Positions 53,514 through 64,000 of a stretch of DNA of 64,000 nucleotides are shown here, one piece after another. The stretch is from the NCBI GenBank assembly GCA_038182865.1, contig CP116226.1, positions 1,922,001 to 1,986,000 of the forward strand, given 5' to 3'. The position numbers were made by a program, and so were the translations under genes. The notes under the pieces are model-generated. The model saw only the letters and a program-made list of their open reading frames with translations. It was not told where the DNA came from and ran no database searches. This DNA is from Microbacterium enclense. Its GTDB lineage: Bacteria > Actinomycetota > Actinomycetes > Actinomycetales > Microbacteriaceae. Within the stretch, counting starts at the first letter, position 1, and every line of letters starts with the position of its first letter.

Positions 53514-54814
53514 CCGCCCCGGGCTGGGTCGCGGGGAACCGCTGGGATCTGCTCGACGGGCAGGCTGCGCCGCTCCGGCAGGTGAGCGTCATCGTGACCC
53601 ACTACGACCAGCAACGCGAGCTCGATCGCACTCTTCACGCGCTGGCCGCGCAGGATTACCCGGCAGACCTCCTCGAGATCGTCGTCGCAGACGATGGGTC
53701 GCCCATCGCTCCCGTGGTGCCCGACGGGGTCCGCGTGGTCACCCAGCCCGACCTCGGATTTCGCGCCGCTGCCGCGCGCAACCGCGGTGTGGCCGCGAGC
53801 ACGGGCGAGATCCTGTGCTTCCTGGATGCCGATACCACCCCCCAACCGGGGTACGTCCGGGAGATGGTGCGTCTCCCGGCCCTTCTTCCCGAGGCGGTCA
53901 CGGTCGGGCGTCGACGGCATGCCGACCTCGCGGATGCCGCCGCGGAGGAGCCGATCGCCGAGATCGGTCCCACTGCGGAGCTCCCCGAACCCCCGTGGTT
54001 GATCGACGCCTACCGGCGCTCCGAGAACCTTCTGCGCGCCGATGACCGCAGCTACCGATATGTCATCGGCGCCGTCATGGCATGCGCCCGCTCGTTCTTC
54101 GACGGCGTCGGAGGGTTCGACGAGAGCTTCGCGTCCTATGGCGGCGAAGACTGGGAGTGGGCGCACCGGGCATGGCAGGCCGGAGCCGTGTTCGCCCACG
54201 TGCCCGAGGCCGTCGCCTGGCATGACGGTCCGGAGTGGGCCGGACGCGAGGGTGTCGATCGCACGCGGGAAGGAAATGCTCAGACCCTGCTGATGGCGAG
54301 CAAGGTCCCGGTGGACGGTTCCCGAGGTCGGGGACTCCTGTCCGCCGTCCCCGATCTGGTGGTGCACCTCGCCGGAGACCCGACGCCGGCGGCGGCGTTC
54401 GTGTGCGTCGACTCGTTCCTCGCGGCCTTCCCCCGGGCCCGGGTGGTCCTCGACGCCGACCCACGCATCGCTGCACTCTCCGCCGACCCGCGCGTGCATA
54501 TCGGAGACGTCCCCGATGCGCGCGTCGTCCTCCACCTCGCCCGCCCCGCCGTCCTGCTGGCGGCCGACCAGATCGAATCCCGCCTCTCCGCACTCGGCCA
54601 GGGCGAGGAAGGTCGCCTCCAGCTCCACAGCGCAGCCGGCGAGGTGATCGGCGAGGCCGTGTCTCGACGAGCACGCCAGCGCGAGAAGCGGTGGGGAGCC
54701 CCGGTCGGATTCCTCACGGGCACGATCACCCTTTCCGATCTCCACCTCCTGAGAGACCAACCCCATCTCGAGTCGTGGGTGGGCGGATGGGGAGCGGTCG
54801 ACCGCTGGCGTTGA
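53510..54814 (+). CDS. Glycosyltransferase family 2 with C-terminal extension
   Basis: This 434-residue protein has an N-terminal GT-A domain with VSVIVTHYDQQRELDRTL, VVADDGSP, the DxD in LCFLDADTTP and GGFDESFASYGGEDWEWAHRAW (family 2, chondroitin-synthase-like). About 150 residues follow the catalytic domain. They look like a second, degenerate nucleotide-binding region (VCVDSFLAAFPRARVVLDADPRI) of unknown role. GTG start in a GTGA overlap. It is the last gene before the rRNA operon. Confidence 0.83.
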   Translation: MTAPGWVAGNRWDLLDGQAAPLRQVSVIVTHYDQQRELDRTLHALAAQDYPADLLEIVVADDGSPIAPVVPDGVRVVTQPDLGFRAAAARNRGVAASTGEILCFLDADTTPQPGYVREMVRLPALLPEAVTVGRRRHADLADAAAEEPIAEIGPTAELPEPPWLIDAYRRSENLLRADDRSYRYVIGAVMACARSFFDGVGGFDESFASYGGEDWEWAHRAWQAGAVFAHVPEAVAWHDGPEWAGREGVDRTREGNAQTLLMASKVPVDGSRGRGLLSAVPDLVVHLAGDPTPAAAFVCVDSFLAAFPRARVVLDADPRIAALSADPRVHIGDVPDARVVLHLARPAVLLAADQIESRLSALGQGEEGRLQLHSAAGEVIGEAVSRRARQREKRWGAPVGFLTGTITLSDLHLLRDQPHLESWVGGWGAVDRWR

Positions 54815-54869
54815 GAAGCGCGTCTTTTCGCGGTTCTACGGGTGCGACACGCCCGGGCGGCGGTGTGGA

Positions 54870-55014
54870 TTGGACGGGTGGGCGGGATCCGCGTAACTTA
54901 TTAGTTGTTCGCCCCACAGGGGAGAGCGGAGCGGCCGAAAGGCCCCGCGTCCTCTCAAGCGGTGAACCACTCCCAACACTCACACTTGAGAATCTCGATT
55001 CTCTGGTCTAAGGT
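54870..55014 (+). promoter_or_regulatory. Tandem rRNA operon promoters
   Basis: Two promoters fit. The first is TTGGAC (54870-54875) with TAACTT (54894-54899), 18-bp spacing. The second is TTGAGA (54986-54991) with TAAGGT (55009-55014), 17-bp spacing. The spacer of the second contains the small inverted repeat GAGAAT-CTCG-ATTCTC (54988-55003). Tandem promoters are usual for rRNA operons. Confidence 0.65.
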
Positions 55015-55362
55015 TGGGATCCTGCCACTCGGCACATGTCATCGACACAAACTCTTCCTTCGGAAGTCTGTTTCGTCGTGTGTGACGGTCCGATGTGGCA
55101 CATATAGATGTGAACTGCCTCACGGGTAGGTCGAGAGATCGTTTCTGTGGGTGCGTCCGTTCCTTGAGAACTCAACAGCGTGCACTTGTCAAATGCCAAT
55201 TTATTCCTCGTCGGTCTGACTTTTGTTGGATTGCGAGAAATTCCTTTGGATCAAAGTCCAACCCTTTGGGGTTGGCATCTGGATAGTCAGTTTTGACTTC
55301 CTGTTTGGTCAGATTGAACTCGCTTGTCCCGACCTTATTCCGGTTGGGTGGGCTTTTTTCTT
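55015..55362 (+). other. rRNA operon leader with boxA-like motif
   Basis: This is the non-coding leader between promoter and 16S gene. TTGAGAACTCAACAG (55164-55178) matches the actinobacterial rRNA antitermination/leader motif and recurs in the spacer. Just before 16S, CCCGACC (55328-55334) and GGTTGGG (55342-55348) form a seven-pair hairpin followed by six T residues (55354-55359). It looks like an intrinsic terminator, or may be a processing or folding signal. Confidence 0.6.
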
Positions 55363-60410
<5,048 letters not shown>

Positions 60411-60507
60411 CACCGTTTTTGGTGCTTGCGTCCACTGAGTGGTTCTCGATGTACGGTCGGGAACGCAACAATGATTGATCGTTGTTGGTTCTTGAAACAT
60501 CAATAGT

Positions 60508-60625
60508 GTTTCGGCGGCCATAGCGAGAGGGAAACGCCCGGTTACATTCCGAACCCGGAAGCTAAGCCTCTCAGCGCCGATGGTACTGCAGGGGGGACCC
60601 TGTGGGAGAGTAGGACACCGCCGGA
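60508..60625 (+). rRNA. rrf: 5S ribosomal RNA
   Basis: About 118 bases beginning GTTTCGGCGGCCATAGCGAG and ending GTAGGACACCGCCGGAC. The terminal arms (TCGGCGG with CCGCCGG) pair as helix I. CCCGGTTACATTCCGAACCC is the conserved 5S core. It follows 23S by roughly 100 bases. Confidence 0.95.
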
Positions 60626-60635
60626 CTTCTTTTCA

Positions 60636-60669
60636 CGAAATGGCCACCCAAGGTTGGGTGGCCATTTCG
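60636..60669 (+). terminator. rRNA operon terminator
   Basis: CGAAATGGCCACCC pairs with GGGTGGCCATTTCG in a stem of at least 14 bp (60636-60669) with a short loop, ten bases after 5S. It is the expected intrinsic terminator of the operon. Confidence 0.85.
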
Positions 60670-60702
60670 CATTTACGGGCACTTTTCCCGGGAAGGACAG
60701 TC

Positions 60703-62433
60703 ATGTCGACCGACGACGCGAACGATCGCAAGAGCAACGAAGGGCGCTCGGGCGACCGCGCCTCGGGTCGTGGACCATCCTCCCGTGGCGGTGCGCCGAG
60801 AGGCGACCGCCCCGTCCGTCGTGACGGAGACCGCCCGTTCCGCCGTGACGGCGAAAGCCGCCCGCAGCGAGAGGGCGATCGGCCGTTCCGTCGGGACAAT
60901 GATTCGCGTCCGCCGCGGGATGGTGATCGGCCGTTCCGTCGTGAGGGGCAGGGCTCTGCCCGTCCCACGCGGGATGGGGATCGGCCGTTCCGTCGCGATA
61001 ACGACTCGCGTCCGCCGCGTGATGGGGACCGACCCTTCCGCCGTGACGGGCAGGACTCTGGCCGTCCTCCGCGGGACGGGGATCGGCCGTTCCGTCGCGA
61101 TAGCGATTCGCGTCCGCCCCGTGATGGTGACCGACCCTTCCGCCGTGACGGGCAGGGCTCTGGCCGTCCTCCGCGGGACGGGGATCGGCCGTTCCGTCGC
61201 GATAGCGATTCGCGTCCGCCCCGTGATGGTGACCGGCCTTTCCGTCGTGACGGCGAAAGCCGCCCGCAGCGAGAGGGCGATCGGCCGTTCCGCCGTGACG
61301 GGCAGGGCTCTGGCCGTCCTCCGCGGGACGGGGATCGGCCGTTCCGTCGCGATAACGATTCTCGTCCGCCGCGAGATGGTGATCGACCTTTCCGTCGTGA
61401 CGGACAGGGCTCTGGTCGTCCCGCGCGCGAGGGGGACCGCCCCTTCCGCCGCGATGGCGACGGGGGAGGTCGTCCTCGTCGGGACGGTGAGGGGCGCACG
61501 TTCGGCGGCGGCGACCGTCGGCCCTCCGGCGACCGCAGGCCCGGGGCCGGCGCCCCTCGCCGCTTCGGTCGTGACGATGCGCGTGCCACGCGCCCGCCGC
61601 AGGACCGCCGTGAGCGCGGGCCCGAGATCCCCGAAGAGGTCACGGCGTGGGACCTGCCGGGAGCGGCTCGTAACGAGCTGAAGACCCTGAGCAAGGACAA
61701 CGCCGAGAACGTCGCGCGTCACCTCGCCATGGCGGCCCGGCTCATCGATGAGGATCCCGAGCTGGCGCACCAGCACGCCCTGGCTGCCTCGCGCAGCGCG
61801 GGGCGCGTCGGTGTCGTCAGAGAGACCGTCGCCATCACCGCGTACGCCGTCGGAGACTTCGCACTGGCTCTGCGTGAGCTGCGTACCCACCGCCGGATCA
61901 CCGGCTCGGACGAGCAGCTCCCTCTCATCGTGGACAGTGAGCGTGGCGTCGGGCGGCCTGATCGCGCGCTCGAGGAAGGCCGTTCCGTCGACCGTTCGAC
62001 GCTGTCGGTGCCCGTTCGCGTCCAACTGGCGATCGCCATGTCGGGTGCCCGCCTCGACCTCGGTCAGGCGGATCGCGCGTTGCAGGAACTCGAGATCCCG
62101 GAAGCCGATCCCGATCGGGCTTTCGAGTGGAGCCCCGCGTTGTTCTCCGCTCGGGCTGCCGTTCTCGAAGAACTCGGACGTGACGCCGAGGCCGCGGAGT
62201 GGGAGCGTCGGGCGCAGGTCGCGGCTGAAGCACTCGATGCGGCCGCGGGTGTCGCGGATCGCGAAGTCATCGTCGTCGAGGAGATCGACGTGATCGATGA
62301 CGAAGGCGGCGTGGAGGTGGCATCCGGAGTCATTCCCGTCTCCGACGAGGACGAAGACGAAGAGCCCCCGCACGCGCCGGTGAGTGAGGCGGGCCCGGTC
62401 GCAGACGTCGACGAGCAGGGCGGCCCGCGGTGA
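60703..62433 (+). CDS. TPR-like protein with Arg-rich GDRPFRRD repeats (Rv1691-type)
   Basis: This 576-residue protein has two parts. Residues about 40-260 are an extremely Arg/Asp/Gly/Pro-rich low-complexity region with 13 copies of GDRPFRR, predicted disordered and possibly RNA- or ribosome-binding. Residues about 305-520 form an alpha-helical TPR-like domain (ELAHQHALAASRSAGRVGVVRETVAI, DFALALRELRTHRRI). An acidic C-terminal tail (SDEDEDEEPPH) follows. Gene order with the HAD, small protein and tlyA genes matches mycobacterial Rv1691-Rv1694. GGAAGGA before the ATG at 60703 sets the start. Its stop overlaps the HAD gene's GTG. Confidence 0.82.
   Translation: MSTDDANDRKSNEGRSGDRASGRGPSSRGGAPRGDRPVRRDGDRPFRRDGESRPQREGDRPFRRDNDSRPPRDGDRPFRREGQGSARPTRDGDRPFRRDNDSRPPRDGDRPFRRDGQDSGRPPRDGDRPFRRDSDSRPPRDGDRPFRRDGQGSGRPPRDGDRPFRRDSDSRPPRDGDRPFRRDGESRPQREGDRPFRRDGQGSGRPPRDGDRPFRRDNDSRPPRDGDRPFRRDGQGSGRPAREGDRPFRRDGDGGGRPRRDGEGRTFGGGDRRPSGDRRPGAGAPRRFGRDDARATRPPQDRRERGPEIPEEVTAWDLPGAARNELKTLSKDNAENVARHLAMAARLIDEDPELAHQHALAASRSAGRVGVVRETVAITAYAVGDFALALRELRTHRRITGSDEQLPLIVDSERGVGRPDRALEEGRSVDRSTLSVPVRVQLAIAMSGARLDLGQADRALQELEIPEADPDRAFEWSPALFSARAAVLEELGRDAEAAEWERRAQVAAEALDAAAGVADREVIVVEEIDVIDDEGGVEVASGVIPVSDEDEDEEPPHAPVSEAGPVADVDEQGGPR
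60826..61470 (+). repeat. Intragenic tandem repeats (102-bp higher-order unit)
   Basis: The DNA encoding the 13 GDRPFRR units is itself repetitive. GATCGGCCGTTCCGTCGCGA recurs. One higher-order unit of 102 bp (34 codons, alternating NDSRPPRD-type and GQGSGRPPRD-type linkers) is nearly identical at 61081-61182 and 61183-61284. All variation keeps the reading frame. Copy number is likely to vary between strains. Confidence 0.85.
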
Positions 62434-63467
62434 TCTTCGGTCGGAGCAAGCCGCAGGCCACGCCGCTCGACGGGGTGGACGTGGTGCTCGCCGACCTGGA
62501 CGGGGTCGTCTACGCCGGCCCCGGTGCGCTCCCGCACGCGGTCGACAGTCTCAACCGCGCTCAGGAGGAGGGGCGACAGCTCGGCTACATCACGAACAAT
62601 GCGTCGAGAACCGATGCGACCGTGGCGGAGCACCTGTCGTCGCTGGGTCTGCGCGTGAACGCAGGCGACGTCGTCACGAGTCCCCAAGCCGCCATGCGCC
62701 TGATGCGGGACCTGGTCCCGGCGGGCTCGACACTTCTCGTGATCGGCGGCGAAGGACTCGTCGTCGAGGTCGAGAAGGCCGGCTTCGTGGTGACGCGCAG
62801 CGCGGACGATGCTCCCGCCGCCGTCGTGCAGGGTTTCGCGCCCGAGGTCGGCTGGAAGGACCTGGCCGAAGCCGCCTACGCCCTTGCGACCCCCGTCGAG
62901 GAGGGCGGTATCCCCTGGGTCGCGACGAACACGGACTGGACCATTCCACAGGCCCGCGGCATCGCACCGGGAAACGGCACTCTCGTCTCCGCCGTGCACA
63001 CCGCGGTAGGGCGCCTGGCCACGATCGCCGGCAAGCCCGAACGCCCGATCTTCGACGAAGCCGTCATCCGCACCGGTGCCCAGAATCCTCTCTTCATCGG
63101 TGATCGCCTCGACACCGACATCCAAGGCGCTCGCGCGGCCGAGATGTCGTCTCTGCTCGTGCTCACGGGGATCGACCGGCCGAAGCAGGTGCTGGCGGCA
63201 CCTCCCTCCCAGCGGCCCGACTTCATCGTCGCCGACCTGCGTGAGCTGTTCGAGCCCTACCCGGCGACGATCGTGAAGGGGGAGCGGACCCGCGTCGGCG
63301 AGGCGATCGTGGAGATCGACGGTGTCGACCTCCGGATCGTGGCGGAGGGGGAGCGTCAGATCGACCTTCTCCGAGCCGGGGCGGCTGCGATCTGGAACTC
63401 CGGGCGCGCGATCTTCGGCTTCCGGGTTCCGGAACAGCTGTATGCGGACCCGTTCCGCGTGCGCTGA
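62430..63467 (+). CDS. HAD-superfamily IIA hydrolase (NagD-like phosphatase)
   Basis: This 345-residue phosphatase has the four HAD motifs: VVLADLDGVVYAG (nucleophile and acid Asp), YITNNAS, Lys in IAGKPERPIF, and FIGDRLDTDIQGA. The C2-type cap lies between motifs II and III. A C-terminal extension of about 70 residues after the core (LRIVAEGERQIDLLRAGAAAIW) is seen in actinobacterial relatives of Rv1692, which dephosphorylate glycerol phosphate. GTG at 62430 overlaps the upstream stop. Confidence 0.9.
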   Translation: MIFGRSKPQATPLDGVDVVLADLDGVVYAGPGALPHAVDSLNRAQEEGRQLGYITNNASRTDATVAEHLSSLGLRVNAGDVVTSPQAAMRLMRDLVPAGSTLLVIGGEGLVVEVEKAGFVVTRSADDAPAAVVQGFAPEVGWKDLAEAAYALATPVEEGGIPWVATNTDWTIPQARGIAPGNGTLVSAVHTAVGRLATIAGKPERPIFDEAVIRTGAQNPLFIGDRLDTDIQGARAAEMSSLLVLTGIDRPKQVLAAPPSQRPDFIVADLRELFEPYPATIVKGERTRVGEAIVEIDGVDLRIVAEGERQIDLLRAGAAAIWNSGRAIFGFRVPEQLYADPFRVR

Positions 63468-63485
63468 CGCCGTAGCATGGCATCC

Positions 63486-63656
63486 ATGTCGGACACCCGC
63501 GAGAACGATGCCGATCCCGAGCTGATCAGCCGCCTTCGCGTCATCGAGGAACAGCCTCTCGACACGAGGGCCGACGCGTACGCGGCGGTGCACGACGAAC
63601 TTGCGCGGCGGCTCGAGTCCGGTCCGGGCGACCACACTCCGTCGTCGCACGCATGA
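63486..63656 (+). CDS. Small conserved protein (Rv1693-position)
   Basis: A 56-residue acidic protein starts MSDTRENDADPELISRLRVI and ends with SHA; its stop overlaps the tlyA ATG. It occupies the same place as the small mycobacterial gene Rv1693. The core LISRLRVIEEQPLDTRADAY and VHDELARRLE look helical. Function unknown. The overlap on the right, a 16-base gap on the left and conserved context support it as a real gene. Confidence 0.78.
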   Translation: MSDTRENDADPELISRLRVIEEQPLDTRADAYAAVHDELARRLESGPGDHTPSSHA

Positions 63657-64000
63657 CTCGTCTCGATGCCGAGCTCGCCGCGCGCGGTCTCGCGCGATCC
63701 CGCTCCCACGCGTCCCAGCTGATCGCGGCCGGGGAGGTGAGCGTCGACGGGCACGCGGTGGTGAAGGCGTCGGCCGCCGTCGACGGCGGCAGCGTGATCG
63801 AGGTGGCCAGCCCCGACCATTACGTCAGCCGGGGAGCCCACAAGCTCATCGCCGCGCTCGACACGTTCGACATCTCCGTCGAGGGCCGGATCGCTCTCGA
63901 CCTCGGCGCCTCGACCGGTGGGTTCACGCAGGTGCTCCGCGAGCGGGGAGCGAGGCCCGTGCTCGCGGTGGACGTGGGTCACGGGCAGTTGTCCACAGTG
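63653..64000 (+). CDS. tlyA: TlyA-type rRNA 2'-O-methyltransferase (3' truncated by window edge)
   Basis: The first 116 residues of a TlyA/HlyA-family methyltransferase. An S4 RNA-binding domain covers residues 1-60 (RLDAELAARGLARSRSHASQLIAAGEVSVDG). SRGAHKLIAAL follows, then the SAM-binding LDLGASTGGFTQVL. In mycobacteria TlyA methylates ribose of C1409 in 16S and C1920 in 23S rRNA and determines capreomycin sensitivity. The ATG overlaps the small gene's stop. The C-terminal half is outside the window. Confidence 0.92.
   Translation, partial: MTRLDAELAARGLARSRSHASQLIAAGEVSVDGHAVVKASAAVDGGSVIEVASPDHYVSRGAHKLIAALDTFDISVEGRIALDLGASTGGFTQVLRERGARPVLAVDVGHGQLSTV

Noticed and set aside
60826..61470. 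Repeats considered as a CRISPR array
   Set aside because: The repeats are contiguous, in frame and part of a protein gene, without unique spacers or cas genes.

Overview
The window is high-GC DNA from an actinobacterium. The 16S rRNA, the tRNA-free 16S-23S spacer, the TTGAGAACT leader motifs and the gene order ending in tlyA point to Microbacteriaceae, most likely Microbacterium. The genus is an inference, because I could not run a 16S search. Most of the window is a catabolic region of transporters, regulators and enzymes in tight operons. It ends at an rRNA operon and a conserved housekeeping cluster. No tRNA, phage, insertion sequence or CRISPR array was seen.

Layout. 1-3200: the end of a YtcJ-like amidohydrolase, then minus-strand genes for a PDR/VanB-type ferredoxin oxidoreductase, an FMN-binding PPOX protein and an unknown protein. 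3217-18884: a catabolic region. A PucR regulator is divergent from DUF917 and hydantoinase/oxoprolinase genes, followed by a peptide-type ABC transporter (one gene is a permease-ATPase fusion) and a GAF/PucR-like regulator. Then come four translationally coupled genes: class II (degradative) HMG-CoA reductase, HMG-CoA lyase, family III CoA-transferase and a FAS1-like (HTD2-type) dehydratase. Together these look like a funnel into HMG-CoA and on to acetoacetate plus acetyl-CoA. 19006-27124: a flavin reductase, then a YtfQRT-YjfF-like sugar transporter with a second ATPase gene and a LacI regulator. 27445-35413: a LacI regulator, an ABC importer without an ATPase, a GH63-like hydrolase and a GH31 hydrolase gene with an apparent one-base frameshift. 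35634-39610: a CitMHS citrate transporter divergent from a CitA/CitB-like two-component system. 39660-47220: an intracellular GH13 enzyme, a ROK repressor divergent from an ABC importer, and a GH13 alpha-glucosidase.

47416-54814 holds a surface-glycan-type locus: four glycosyltransferases on the minus strand, divergent from a WcbI-like protein and two more glycosyltransferases. One of these genes appears to start at an ATC codon. 54870-60669 is a complete rRNA operon (two promoters, 16S, 23S, 5S, terminator). 60703-64000 is the cluster seen in Mycobacterium as Rv1691-Rv1694: a TPR-like protein (here with thirteen GDRPFRR repeats), a HAD hydrolase, a 56-residue protein and tlyA, which is cut by the window end.

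Regulatory structure is unusually readable. Operator-like palindromes can be assigned to each LacI and ROK regulator, two promoters look leaderless, and several intergenic spaces carry strong hairpins. Two copies of a 69-bp nested palindrome and one near-perfect 73-bp palindrome have no obvious explanation.
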